Assembly (NCBI GenBank): GCA_002067755.1
Contig: MVQH01000095.1
Coordinates: 1-53,197, forward strand
Length of the DNA: 53,197 nt
Reading direction: 5' to 3'
Source: Methanosaeta sp. PtaB.Bin018
GTDB lineage: Archaea > Halobacteriota > Methanosarcinia > Methanotrichales > Methanotrichaceae
Shown here: positions 34,815-43,260 of the stretch, piece by piece
Numbering within the stretch: position 1 is the first letter of the stretch
How the letters are laid out: every line of letters starts with the position of its first letter
The notes under the pieces: generated by a model
What the model saw: only the letters and a program-made list of their open reading frames with translations
The model's database searches: none
Told to the model about the DNA's origin: nothing
Made by a program: the position numbers and the translations under genes

Positions 34815-35624
34815 TCATTCTTGCAGAGGGAATTTGGCGCGAATTTCTGCGCTTCGCAACATAGGCAACCCCAGATCTTCGAGAATTGAGACGATGCGCA
34901 AACGTTCTGCTGACCGCAGGGACTTGCGGTCGATGTATGCAAAGCTGGCGCCTGATTTTTGGCCGGCATCCCTGACGAGCTTTGCGTCCAGCCAAGATGC
35001 ATTGTAGCTGGAGAAGAGATGCCCAAAGGCAATATTAGCCTCGAAGATGAGATCTGTCTGCCTCTGCACATAATGGCCGCCGCCAAATCCCAAAAATACT
35101 GGAAGCTCTCGAATCTCCAGGGCAAGAATGGCTCTTGCCGCAGCCTCGCCCGCATGCGCATCGCACCACTGGGCCATTGTGCTGCCTATCTCTGCAAAGA
35201 AGCATGGCGTTCTCATGTCAGTCGGCCCATGGTGCGTAGCTTCTGCAGATACCAGGAATCCTTCAGGAGCGAGATTTCGAATGTTGCATAAAAAAGACCT
35301 CAAACCCGCTGGCGAGGCCCAAGAAAGCTCCTGGCGAAATTTTTCGATCACGCCGGTGAAGTGCCCGCCAAACCACGGCAAGCCAGCCTTGGACTCATGC
35401 CTGCAGGCGAAGACGACAACCCTCGGATGCAAGCCCAGGCAATTCAAGTGAGCGTCAAACCCTCGCAGAGCACTCTGCTCCCCATCGTGAATTATCAGGC
35501 ATTTGTTTCCGGAACGCCAAAATCCATCATGCTCTTCCCAAGGCTCAAGTTCCAAAAGACGTTCATAGATGTTGAGGCTTGCCGGATCTGCACGAGAGCA
35601 GATTATGGCAAACTCATCCATCAT
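34815..35624 (-). CDS. dtdA: D-aminoacyl-tRNA deacylase, archaeal type
   Basis: Archaeal/plant-type (GEK1) D-aminoacyl-tRNA deacylase that frees tRNA from mis-charged D-amino acids. Motifs: FACRHESKAGLPWFGGHFTG, VSAEATHHGPTDMRTP and GFGGGHYVQRQTDLI, with His residues for zinc. About 268 residues from ATG 35624 or 35621 (two adjacent ATGs, both after GAACGGAAG). A longer reading to 35654 would overlap the upstream regulator gene, whose stop is at 35632. The two genes are probably co-transcribed. Confidence 0.93.
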   Translation of the reverse strand: MMDEFAIICSRADPASLNIYERLLELEPWEEHDGFWRSGNKCLIIHDGEQSALRGFDAHLNCLGLHPRVVVFACRHESKAGLPWFGGHFTGVIEKFRQELSWASPAGLRSFLCNIRNLAPEGFLVSAEATHHGPTDMRTPCFFAEIGSTMAQWCDAHAGEAAARAILALEIRELPVFLGFGGGHYVQRQTDLIFEANIAFGHLFSSYNASWLDAKLVRDAGQKSGASFAYIDRKSLRSAERLRIVSILEDLGLPMLRSAEIRAKFPLQE

Positions 35625-35631
35625 CTTCCGT

Positions 35632-36696
35632 TCATATCTCCCTGCCCACACCAAGCATCTTGGCCACCATTGGAGAATAATTTATCTTTGCGGCCTTGAT
35701 CTCGGAAAGAGGCATGATCACAAGCATGGGCCTCTCATCGACAAGCCCATCGGCTGAAAGATTGCGCAGCTCAGCGTCCAAGCGGCTCTTTAGTTCAGGA
35801 TAGCCTGTAGACAAGAAAGAACCAAAGACCTCCCCTGGCTGCAAAATGCTGAACAGAGGTGCTCCAACGTTCCTGAGGGCCCTGTAGACCCTGGCAAGGT
35901 CTTCGCGGCTGTGGCCGTGTCTGATCTTAACGTGGTAGAAGGACAGCAACTCACAACAGATCTTCTGCCAGTCGATGTATGCCTCTCGGAACAATAGTCC
36001 TGTCTGGAAGAACTTGGTGCGCTTTCCTGAGATTGTAGGTCTGGAAATTCCAGTTCTTCTGGAGAGCTCAAGGTCTGATAGCATGGGATACTTCACAAAT
36101 GCGTAAAGCGTCAGCTTGTCCTTCTCAGTGAGTCGGGATTCGTCCGTCAGGGCCACTGGCTTTGGCGGAATGATCTCATCAGGAAGGTCGGTTCTGCCCA
36201 GATCAAAAAGGCTATTCACTGCTAGGGCTGCATCTGCAGAGTAATTGGAGACTTGGAAGGGATAGTGGAAGTAAACGATATCCTCAATGAAATCGCTATG
36301 GTAATATCCATCGATGATGGGATCGAAGTTCACCTTGAAGTCCGTTAAGCTCTTTGAGTAGAATATAGAGACTGAGTCGGTGTTTGAAGAGACATGAGCC
36401 ACGCAATTTGGGTAGCCTGTCCAATCCTGGAATGATTTTGATTCTCGCCTCACCTCAAAAGGCGCAGTCGGCTTGTATCTGACGAAGACGGAGGTCAGGA
36501 TTTCGGCGCCCACAGCCTCTCCGGAAGGTACATTCAATAGTTTGATGAGTTTCCAGTCTCTGAACTTCCGCTTGCTCTTGAATATAGTCGATCGATCAAC
36601 GCCGATGTTTGAAGCGAGATCTATATCACTAAACCCCGGATATCTGGCAAGACCGTAAAGAACTAACCTCTCCTTTGATGTTAATTTCAGTTGCAT
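35632..36696 (-). CDS. Duplicated winged-helix transcription regulator, 354 aa
   Basis: The protein is an internal duplication. Each half begins with an Lrp/MarR-like winged helix: LTSKERLVLYGLARYPGFSD (residues 5-24) with DRSTIFKSKRKF, and LTEKDKLTLYAFVKYPMLSD (about 192-211) with SRPTISGKRTKF; each is followed by a small alpha/beta domain that may bind an effector or dimerise. A single chain could thus act like a dimer on a palindrome. Its own promoter contains ATACTT-N5-AAGTAT between TATA box and start, consistent with autoregulation. Methanogen-specific; targets unknown. Confidence 0.85.
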   Translation of the reverse strand: MQLKLTSKERLVLYGLARYPGFSDIDLASNIGVDRSTIFKSKRKFRDWKLIKLLNVPSGEAVGAEILTSVFVRYKPTAPFEVRRESKSFQDWTGYPNCVAHVSSNTDSVSIFYSKSLTDFKVNFDPIIDGYYHSDFIEDIVYFHYPFQVSNYSADAALAVNSLFDLGRTDLPDEIIPPKPVALTDESRLTEKDKLTLYAFVKYPMLSDLELSRRTGISRPTISGKRTKFFQTGLLFREAYIDWQKICCELLSFYHVKIRHGHSREDLARVYRALRNVGAPLFSILQPGEVFGSFLSTGYPELKSRLDAELRNLSADGLVDERPMLVIMPLSEIKAAKINYSPMVAKMLGVGREI

Positions 36697-36706
36697 TCTA
36701 AAATCT

Positions 36707-36730
36707 ATACTTTTTTTAAGTATTTATAGG
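36707..36730 (-). promoter_or_regulatory. Promoter with palindromic operator of the duplicated-wHTH gene
   Basis: TATA element CCTATAAA at 36723-36730 (minus strand), centred about 31 bp before ATG 36696, then the inverted repeat ATACTT-N5-AAGTAT at 36707-36723 lying over the expected transcript start. A repressor bound there would block initiation. The message would have a leader of only a few nucleotides. Confidence 0.55.
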
Positions 36731-36804
36731 TTGCCTAATCTTAGATTTCTCAGCATATCTAACCTGCATATACAATGTATAAGCGGTTTCAATTTTGCCA
36801 TATT

Positions 36805-37395
36805 TTAATGTGTCTGACCACTGGCTGCACTTCTCCTAATCGGAAGCTGAACAGTCGATCTTTTGAGCACTGAAAATGGCAGATCATGTCCTGGCACCAC
36901 TATGTCTGCAAGGTTTATTATCCTAGCCATGCTGGAGACGGCTAGATCTCGATCTACATGCATGAAAGGAGGCACATTTTTTTGGAAGTTTCCAAAAGTG
37001 GGCATTGCATCGCCTGCTATTACTATTGTCTGCGGACCTTCTACGACTATGGATATACTGTCCATGGTGTGGCCAGGCGTCTCTATCGCTCGCACTCCTG
37101 GTGCGATCACCTCTCCATCTTTTGGCGAGATGATCGCCGCCTGAGAGAAAAGATAGTTGTTCCCGCAATGATCTGGGTGAGCATGGGTATTCACGAGGGT
37201 ATCTATCTGCTCAGGCCTCAGGCCCAGCCGGGCTAAAGCTTCGAGGATCTGTTCTCCCTCGCCTGCCAGCCCTGTATCCACTACTATCTTTCTTTTTTTG
37301 GATATTGTCAATGTTACCGAAGATCTGGCGTCCAGGATCCTTCCAGATTCATCCCTCAGGATCGAGCCGGGCTTGATGAGGAATACATCAGGCAT
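36805..37395 (-). CDS. Metallo-beta-lactamase-fold hydrolase
   Basis: 196 residues. Metal-binding motif THAHPDHCGN (a HxHxDH signature) at about 70-79, the second His in ETPGHTMDSIS, the Asp in VIAGDAMPTFGN and the last His in VVPGHDLPF. A compact single-domain thiol-ester or phosphodiester hydrolase; the substrate cannot be read. It lies downstream of adenylosuccinate lyase by 38 bp on the same strand, and 108 bp before the wHTH regulator gene. Confidence 0.88.
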   Translation of the reverse strand: MPDVFLIKPGSILRDESGRILDARSSVTLTISKKRKIVVDTGLAGEGEQILEALARLGLRPEQIDTLVNTHAHPDHCGNNYLFSQAAIISPKDGEVIAPGVRAIETPGHTMDSISIVVEGPQTIVIAGDAMPTFGNFQKNVPPFMHVDRDLAVSSMARIINLADIVVPGHDLPFSVLKRSTVQLPIRRSAASGQTH

Positions 37396-37433
37396 GATCC
37401 GACATCCTCTCCGCTTTTAGGTAAGGTAAATAT

Positions 37434-38777
37434 TCAAGCCAGGTAAAGCTTTTGCAGCTTTGCGCACAGTCGCTCTACCTGCTGCACTGCCGTGCCGATG
37501 TACTGATGCGGGTCCAGCAGCGATCGGATCTCCTCAGGCTTTAGGTGACGCATTACAGTCTCGTTCTCCAGGAGAACATCTGCCAGCTCTCTTCTCTGCT
37601 CGAAGGCCGTCATGCTGCTCTGACGCATGATCTCGTGCGCCTGCTGTCGTCCCACGCCTCTCTTGGCCAGCTCCACCATCACATTCTCAGCCATGTTCAG
37701 GCCGTGCAACAGCATAAGATTCCGCTCGATATTTTCAGGCCGCAGCCTGATGTTTTTGAGTGTGCGCTCTGCGAGGGTTATGAGATGATCGGTGAAGATG
37801 AAGGCCTCGGGGAAGACGACGCGCTCGCAGCTTGAGTTTGTCAGATCGCGTTCATCCCAAAGGGGGATGTTCTCGAAGGCTGGCAACAGCTGCGCGCGCA
37901 CAACGCGTGACAGTCCGCATATCTGTTCAGACTTGATAGGATTGCGTTTGTGGGGCATCGTGGAAGATCCCACCTGCTTTTTGCCAAAACCCTCTTCGAC
38001 CTCTGCTATCTCAGTGCGCTGCAATGAGCGCATCTCAACGAAGATCTTGTCAAGCGTTGACGCGACAAGCGCCATCCAGCAGACCATTTCAGCATGCCGA
38101 TCGCGCTGTACCACCTGGTTGGAGACATCTACCTCTGTCAGACCAAGATGACGCATGACGCGTGTCTGAATCTCCATGCCGTCTTTGCCGAAGGCTGCTT
38201 GGGTTCCCACAGCACCACTCATCTTGCCAACAGCCACGCGTGGGCGGAGCTGCTCCAAACGCTCGATGTGGCGCGCTATCTCCGAAGCCCATATCGCGAA
38301 CCTGAGGCCGTAGGTGGTGGGAACAGCGATCTGGCCATGTGTCCTGCCAGCGCAGACCACCATCTTGCTCTTCATGGCAAGGTCGAGCAGCAACGCCAGC
38401 AGCTTCTTCAGCTTCGGCTCCAGCACATCCAATGAGGCTTTGATCTGCAGGCCAGTGGCCGTATCCAGGATATCGTTGGAGGTCGCACCCAGGTGGATCC
38501 ACTCTCCAAACTTTGGGCTAACCTCGGCCATGGCCAGGACTGTGGCCATCATGTCGTGGCCTATCTCGTCCTCGATCTGCTTGGCTCTATTTGGGCTGGC
38601 AGCCTCAGCTGCTGAGGCGATCTCCGCGGCTGCGCCTTTGGGGATCATGCCCAGCTCCTCTTCTGCCTGGGCGAGGGCAGCTTCGACGCGAAAAAGACAG
38701 CGAAGCCGGAAATCCTCCTCCCAGATAGCCTTCATCTCTTTTGTACCATACCTGAATTCTATCGGGTGAATCGCCAT
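37434..38777 (-). CDS. purB: Adenylosuccinate lyase
   Basis: 447-residue fumarase/aspartase-superfamily enzyme of purine synthesis; it cleaves SAICAR and adenylosuccinate, releasing fumarate. Signature GSSTMPHKRNPIKSE at about residue 267, with the catalytic Ser loop, GRTHGQIAVPTTYG (His) and LGATSNDILDTAT. Length is normal. The start ATG 38777 is supported by family N-terminus MAIHPIEFRYGTKEMKAIWE. Divergent from the half-ferritin gene. Confidence 0.97.
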   Translation of the reverse strand: MAIHPIEFRYGTKEMKAIWEEDFRLRCLFRVEAALAQAEEELGMIPKGAAAEIASAAEAASPNRAKQIEDEIGHDMMATVLAMAEVSPKFGEWIHLGATSNDILDTATGLQIKASLDVLEPKLKKLLALLLDLAMKSKMVVCAGRTHGQIAVPTTYGLRFAIWASEIARHIERLEQLRPRVAVGKMSGAVGTQAAFGKDGMEIQTRVMRHLGLTEVDVSNQVVQRDRHAEMVCWMALVASTLDKIFVEMRSLQRTEIAEVEEGFGKKQVGSSTMPHKRNPIKSEQICGLSRVVRAQLLPAFENIPLWDERDLTNSSCERVVFPEAFIFTDHLITLAERTLKNIRLRPENIERNLMLLHGLNMAENVMVELAKRGVGRQQAHEIMRQSSMTAFEQRRELADVLLENETVMRHLKPEEIRSLLDPHQYIGTAVQQVERLCAKLQKLYLA

Positions 38778-38924
38778 GAACGAAGGATTGTTTTAAGGGA
38801 TTGATGGAGCTTTTGGTCCATGGGTCTATATTTTGATGATTTCAAATTCGCAGGACGGCCTTCAGGAGGAACTGGCCAAAAGAGATATCTACGTTAGGCT
38901 GCATCTGTAATTGAGGAGGTAAAA

Positions 38925-39224
38925 ATGGCTGAGTTTCTCAATCCTTTCAGCGGCAAAGTGCCTGATCGCAAGCTCACAGAGGGAGAGCTGATCAGAGCGA
39001 TTCGCCTTGACCTGGCTGCAGAGCACGAGGCAGTGCACCTCTACATGGCCCACGCCGAGGCCACGGACAACCCTCTTGCCAAGAAGGTGCTATTGGACAT
39101 CGCCAACGAAGAGAGGGTTCATGCTGGCGAATTTGCCAGGCTGATTAGCATTCTCACGGGAGATGAAGATGCTCTGCTGGCCGAAGGCGCTCAGGAGGTC
39201 GACGAGATGGCATCCAAGCCCTGA
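38925..39224 (+). CDS. Half-ferritin (encapsulated-ferritin-like / rubrerythrin fragment)
   Basis: 99 residues forming one antiparallel helix pair, half of a ferritin bundle. Helix 1 has E33 (and E35, H38) in LAAEHEAVHLYMAHAE; helix 2 has the ExxH pair E63/H66 in ANEERVHAGEF. This is the metal-site layout of EncFtn proteins, in which two chains share a di-iron ferroxidase site. The tail (GAQEVDEMASKP) could be a targeting extension. A strong ribosome site TGAGGAGGT precedes the ATG. No encapsulin gene is seen in the window. Confidence 0.85.
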   Translation: MAEFLNPFSGKVPDRKLTEGELIRAIRLDLAAEHEAVHLYMAHAEATDNPLAKKVLLDIANEERVHAGEFARLISILTGDEDALLAEGAQEVDEMASKP

Positions 39225-39288
39225 GCCGCGCAGTCGACTGCCGCAGAAGGGCGCTCTAAAGCCCGATGGTGTCGTCCGTCGACACCAC

Positions 39289-39468
39289 TTATTTTGGAGG
39301 CCATAGTCCAAAAGCAATGTTGAGGCCCATTACAACTACTCCAGCACCAATGCAGGCCCCAACTATCATCTTGGGATTGAGCTTGATCGAGGTATCATCG
39401 GCCTCAAAGTATCTCATCAGTCCTGCTGATGACTGCAGGCCGCTGCTTTCACTCTTTTTCTTTGCCAT
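39289..39468 (-). CDS. Preprotein translocase Sec61-beta (SecG) subunit
   Basis: 59 residues starting MAKKKSESSGLQSSAGLMRY, followed by FEADDTSIKLNPK and one C-terminal membrane helix: the classic archaeal Sec61-beta pattern. It is a small accessory subunit of the SecYE channel in the membrane. An in-frame GTG at 39483 would add five residues; ATG 39468 fits the family better. Confidence 0.93.
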   Translation of the reverse strand: MAKKKSESSGLQSSAGLMRYFEADDTSIKLNPKMIVGACIGAGVVVMGLNIAFGLWPPK

Positions 39469-39534
39469 ATTTTCGTCTATCACCTCATCATCTTAAAGTA
39501 GATTGCGGTTTGTCCGCAGTTATTTTGGTTCTTC

Positions 39535-41361
39535 TCAAAGCCAGCCGCCCTCATCCTGGAATGGGTATTTATCCGTCGTTCCACCTTTGATGATCATAGG
39601 CCAGTTCTCGCTCGGATTGCCTTTGGCAACATGGCCGCTCCAGTAATTTCCGCCGATGACATTGCCCCCGTCCCAGCTATTGTTGCCGTACAAGTCTTGC
39701 GAATGCTCCTTGTTGTTGATGAAGTTGTTGTGGTAGATCTGATTGCCTGAGGAGTAAATGATCTGCAGGCCCATAGGATTGTTTGTGATGTTATTCTGGT
39801 AGATCTGATTGTCGTTGGAGTAATTGAGCCAGACTCCAGTCTCGTAGTTGTGATCCACAACGTTGCCGCGAATGGTATTATTGCTGCAGTCGAGAAGCGA
39901 TATACCATTTTGATTGTTGCCCGAGGCAGCGTTTTCGACTATCTGATTTGAGTTTGAGCTGACCAAGAACATCCCACTGTATCTGTTGCCTAACAGACGG
40001 TTTCCAAAGACCTCATTTCCAATTGAGTTCACCATGCGTATGCCATAGCAATTTGATACATTGTTCTCCTGGATCTTGTTTTGGTTTGAGTTGAAAAGGA
40101 AAATGGCATCATTGGTGACATCGTTCCTCTGCAGGATAAAATTATTGCAATAGGCCAATGTGATATGAGCGAGCTTTTTATTCTGTATGAGCCCGCCCGA
40201 TTTTCCATAGACGTAGGCTACAGGCGCTCCGTCCACCAGATTTGATTCGTCGATGGAATTGTTGAATCCTTCTTTTAAGGAGCTCTCCACATAGAGGCTC
40301 CACTTTATCTCCTGGATTCTGTTGTCCTTCAGCAAGTTGGCTGAAGAGTCCAGCATGATGATGCCCTTGTCTCCTCTGGAGATTTCGTTGTCCTGCAAGC
40401 TGTTGCCGTTGGAATAATCTATCTCTATTGCAGTGTCTTTGACGTCACTAATGCTATTTCCTGTTATTATGTTTTCACGACTTTTTGCCAGACCAAAGGC
40501 ACGAGTGCTATTCACAATTCTGCAACCAGCGATTGTGTTCCAATTGGAGTTCTCAAGGGCAATGCCGAACTCCACGTTCTTGATGCTGTTGTTCTCGATC
40601 TCCTGGCCACTGCAGTTCATGAAGTACATTCCGCGCAAACTTCGAGATACAGCATTGTCCCTCAGATCGCCTGAGGTGCTATTGAAGATCCATATCCCAT
40701 ATGTCTTGGCCTCAATCTTGTTTCCAATGATCTCAGAATCGCTGCTGTTCATCAGCCAGATGCCCATAGATGAGCCGTTCGCACTATTGCCAGTGATGCT
40801 GTTCTCTCCAGCGTCCCTGATCAATATGGCGACCGTTCCGCCAATGATCTCGTTATCGAGCACATTGTTGTCGCTTGAACCTGTCAGCAGGGCCACTCCA
40901 CCCTCGCAATCCTTCACGACGTTCTTGGCAATGGAGTTCATGTGCGAATCTCTGACGAGTATTGCAGGGTTATCCTTCTCAAATGCGTTCTCCTTGATGG
41001 TGTTCCCGTTCGAGCGGACATGTATCCCCGGTCCTGTGAAGTTCTCAAAGGTCAGACCCTCCAGAGAGCAGCCATCTGAGGTTATCGTAATTCCTGTCTC
41101 CTTCCCATCTCCTTTGAGGACTATCGGCTCCCTCTCGCCAAGGAGTGGCATGAGGGATACGCTCTTGTTCAGAATTACCTCTTCGTGATAGTTTCCAGGC
41201 TTGACATAAATTGTGTCGCCATTATCTGCAGCGATCACGGCTTCTTGGATGGTCTTATAATTGGCGAAGCCGTCATCATCCACGATGTACGATCTTGCTC
41301 CATCAATTGGTTGGAGCCATATGAGCAAGACGATGAAGATGATCACGGTATTTCTTGGCAT
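39535..41361 (-). CDS. Secreted right-handed beta-helix (NosD/PbH1-type) surface protein
   Basis: 608 residues from ATG 41361. The signal peptide MPRNTVIIFIVLLIWLQPID is followed by the IVDDDGFANYKTIQEAVIAA region that opens many archaeal surface beta-helix proteins, then about 20 coils of the PbH1 type, marked by N-rich turns (for example GNSISDVKDTAIEIDYSNGN). The C-terminal NxNxWDxG region (NNSWDGGNVIGGNYWSG) is typical of NosD/periplasmic copper-binding family members. Likely a carbohydrate-binding or structural surface protein. An upstream start at 41427 would precede the signal peptide with a polar stretch, so I reject it. Confidence 0.88.
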   Translation of the reverse strand: MPRNTVIIFIVLLIWLQPIDGARSYIVDDDGFANYKTIQEAVIAADNGDTIYVKPGNYHEEVILNKSVSLMPLLGEREPIVLKGDGKETGITITSDGCSLEGLTFENFTGPGIHVRSNGNTIKENAFEKDNPAILVRDSHMNSIAKNVVKDCEGGVALLTGSSDNNVLDNEIIGGTVAILIRDAGENSITGNSANGSSMGIWLMNSSDSEIIGNKIEAKTYGIWIFNSTSGDLRDNAVSRSLRGMYFMNCSGQEIENNSIKNVEFGIALENSNWNTIAGCRIVNSTRAFGLAKSRENIITGNSISDVKDTAIEIDYSNGNSLQDNEISRGDKGIIMLDSSANLLKDNRIQEIKWSLYVESSLKEGFNNSIDESNLVDGAPVAYVYGKSGGLIQNKKLAHITLAYCNNFILQRNDVTNDAIFLFNSNQNKIQENNVSNCYGIRMVNSIGNEVFGNRLLGNRYSGMFLVSSNSNQIVENAASGNNQNGISLLDCSNNTIRGNVVDHNYETGVWLNYSNDNQIYQNNITNNPMGLQIIYSSGNQIYHNNFINNKEHSQDLYGNNSWDGGNVIGGNYWSGHVAKGNPSENWPMIIKGGTTDKYPFQDEGGWL

Positions 41362-41740
41362 AAGCCTAACATACTTGCTAAGGCTCCTATTATAGTTAAT
41401 GCAACCATCGGGGCATTGTCTTGGCATATCAAGAGAACCCCTTTATTTCCAGTGGAAAAATAAACCAAAAATTTTTTCTCCACGAGACATACCTCTCCAC
41501 CAGTCAGATCAAATTGTAGGATATTAATTATAATATTATTTAGTAAGTTATGGATCATTAAAGCGCATCTCCAAGTCCAAATGGGCCTTTGTAGCTATCT
41601 TATTTGGGCATTTTTCCTGGTAGGACACCCATTACTAATTTGAAGTAAGTAATCCCGTCTTATAACAATTCTGGATTTGTGCTGTGTTGTGCAAAACCTT
41701 ATTAACCCTCATGTCTCAAATGTACCTGGTCGATGATAGG

Positions 41741-41935
41741 ATGACAGAAATAGCGCCGCATAAGCACTGTGTGGTCTGCGGCAATGCCGTTCGAGCAGAT
41801 GAAAACTTCTGCGACGAGCTTTGCGAGACGAAATTCAAGTCAGCTCAAAGAAGGCAGCAATTATTGTTTGGAGCATTCATCGTTCTGATGGTGCTGATCT
41901 TGTTCCTACCATCACTTTTAAAGATGAAAGGGTGA
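41741..41935 (+). CDS. Zinc-ribbon membrane protein (DUF2116-like)
   Basis: 64 residues: CVVCGNAVRADENFCDELCE provides four zinc-binding cysteines, then a basic linker and one C-terminal membrane helix (LLFGAFIVLMVLILFLPSLL). The architecture matches the archaeal DUF2116 family. ATG 41741 is taken; earlier ATGs at 41711 and 41720 would add up to ten residues. The next gene starts 2 bp after the stop, or overlaps it if GTG 41932 is used. Confidence 0.82.
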   Translation: MTEIAPHKHCVVCGNAVRADENFCDELCETKFKSAQRRQQLLFGAFIVLMVLILFLPSLLKMKG

Positions 41936-41937
41936 AG

Positions 41938-42414
41938 ATGCGCTCTATCGTCGTGATCGTGGCCCTTTTGGTCACAATGATATTTGCCGTTTGCTGCGGC
42001 TCGGGTGATGAGTACATCAATGTTAAAGATGTAACCATGCGTCTTAACGGAGAAAACGCCACCTTCGAGCTGAACTATTCTCTGGACACTTTTACGCGTC
42101 TTTATGTGCTAGCCCTAGGCTGCAGGTATCTCGAACCCGAATTGTTATCTTTTCTTGGGAGCTACCGCAACGTCAAACTCTTGAAGGCGGATATCAACGG
42201 TGCTGCATTGCAAGTCAAAAATGCCGGAAAATACAACGGCGGATATTACCTGTTCGACTCCAAACCACTTGGTTCAAGGACCAAACCCCTCAATAGGGGG
42301 GTGGCCAAGTTCACAGTAGTGTATCCTGAGGGGCGAGTCTATACATTTTACAATGTAACTTGCACTCAGAGTGTTTTCTGCCGGGCCAGCTCGCTCAACC
42401 GCACATTGAATTAG
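41938..42414 (+). CDS. Secreted protein, 158 aa, unrecognised
   Basis: Signal peptide MRSIVVIVALLVTMIFAVCC, then a beta-rich domain (EYINVKDVTMRLNGENATFE and YYLFDSKPLGSRTK) with a pair of cysteines near the end. Family unknown; it is co-transcribed with the DUF2116-like zinc-ribbon membrane protein (2-bp gap), which suggests related envelope roles. Confidence 0.8.
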   Translation: MRSIVVIVALLVTMIFAVCCGSGDEYINVKDVTMRLNGENATFELNYSLDTFTRLYVLALGCRYLEPELLSFLGSYRNVKLLKADINGAALQVKNAGKYNGGYYLFDSKPLGSRTKPLNRGVAKFTVVYPEGRVYTFYNVTCTQSVFCRASSLNRTLN

Positions 42415-42469
42415 GGCCTCTGAGCGAAGGGCTCGATGATGCCTTGGCATTTTGTCCGCTTACAAAATA

Positions 42470-42669
42470 GGCTCCTCGCTATTTTATGTGGGTAATGAAG
42501 TGATTCTCTGTCTCTGTGTCTCTGCGCCTCTGTGGTTTAGTTAGTAAGTTGCTGAAATTTAAGCCTACGGCTACCGAACAAAACCACAGAGACACAGAGG
42601 CACAGAGACGAGATTAAACCATGAAAGGCATAGTAGATCAAGTTAAGCCACAGGAGATAGCGAAGAGCC
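42470..42669. repeat. Nested inverted-repeat element
   Basis: Outer arms GGCTCCTCGCTAT (42470-42482) and ATAGCGAAGAGCC (42657-42669) match in 12 of 13 positions; inner 29-bp arms at 42510-42538 and 42581-42609 match in 26 of 29, around a 42-nt spacer. The inner arms consist of CTCTGTG-type words, a low-complexity intergenic sequence I have seen in many environmental genomes. No gene lies inside. It resembles a non-autonomous mobile element of about 200 bp. Confidence 0.6.
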
Positions 42670-43003
42670 ACAAAATAAGGCTGCTTTTGCAGGAGTGGCG
42701 GGCGCTCTCCTACCTAATTAGGCTGTGTTGTTATTTGGCTCCTCTCTGTCTCCGATGAAAAACTCGTTTCTGCCTATTTATTTTTCATCCTTCGTGGCAG
42801 TGTGCCAGAGCATCATGAGGGTTTGGTAAGGGTTAACTTGAATCGCGAAATTCCTTTCGTCTTCGTGACTCTGTACTGAAACGTGATGCTCTAACTCAAC
42901 CACTGATACATGAAGGCAGAGGGGAGATATTCTATGCCAGATCTCACCCACACAATTTTAGCGAAGAGCCAGAGAGGTCGGTCCTTCCTCACCAGCCAGG
43001 CGG
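42670..43003. other. Gene-poor stretch after the inverted-repeat element
   Basis: No credible gene. Contains another copy of the word TAGCGAAGAGCCA at 42959-42971 (first at 42658-42670) and CTTCGTG-type words at 42790-42870. A short open frame at 42910-43095 has neither family resemblance nor codon bias and overlaps the istB relic in another frame. Confidence 0.5.
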
Positions 43004-43060
43004 GACATCGCAGACGCAATTCAGATACTGGTCGAGCATCTTGCCAAAGCGGAGATAGGA

Positions 43061-43260
43061 GACGAAGTTGGAGAAGAAAATCCGGAGGCGTATGAAAGGG
43101 CCTCGATCATCTTCACATCCAATAAGTCCTATGGCAAATTGGGAGACATCTTCAGGGATCTTGTCATCGCTGCTGCCATTTTGGATTAGATTCTGCATCA
43201 TTGCACTATGGTCAACATCAATGAAGACAGCTACAGGCTAAAAGATCGAAAGAGGCAGGT
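43061..43260 (+). pseudogene. Fragment of IS21-family helper ATPase IstB, interrupted
   Basis: In the frame of 43061 the DNA reads YERASIIFTSNKSYGKLGDI, then VIAAAILD, a TAG stop at 43187-43189 where IstB has Arg (ILDRLLHH), and continues LHHCTMVNINEDSYRLKDRK. These are the C-terminal motifs of IstB, so this is a decayed remnant with a nonsense change. The first 200 residues of IstB and the IstA transposase are missing. The open frame continues upstream (43001-43090: RRDIADAIQILVEHLAKAEI) but that part does not look like IstB. Confidence 0.78.

Noticed and set aside
38836-38910. 24-codon open frame before the half-ferritin gene
   Set aside because: Several overlapping short frames exist there, none with a ribosome site; the region is better explained as promoter and leader.
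41343-41558. Minus-strand open frame of 71 codons upstream of the beta-helix gene
   Set aside because: AT-rich, overlaps the start of the surface protein gene in another frame and lacks any domain.
42500-42610. CRISPR-like direct repeats
   Set aside because: The repeats are inverted, low-complexity CTCTGTG words with a single spacer; no regular repeat-spacer array and no cas genes.
42910-43095. Short plus-strand open frame of 61 codons
   Set aside because: Overlaps the istB relic in a different frame, is Arg/Ser-rich noise, and has no ribosome site support.
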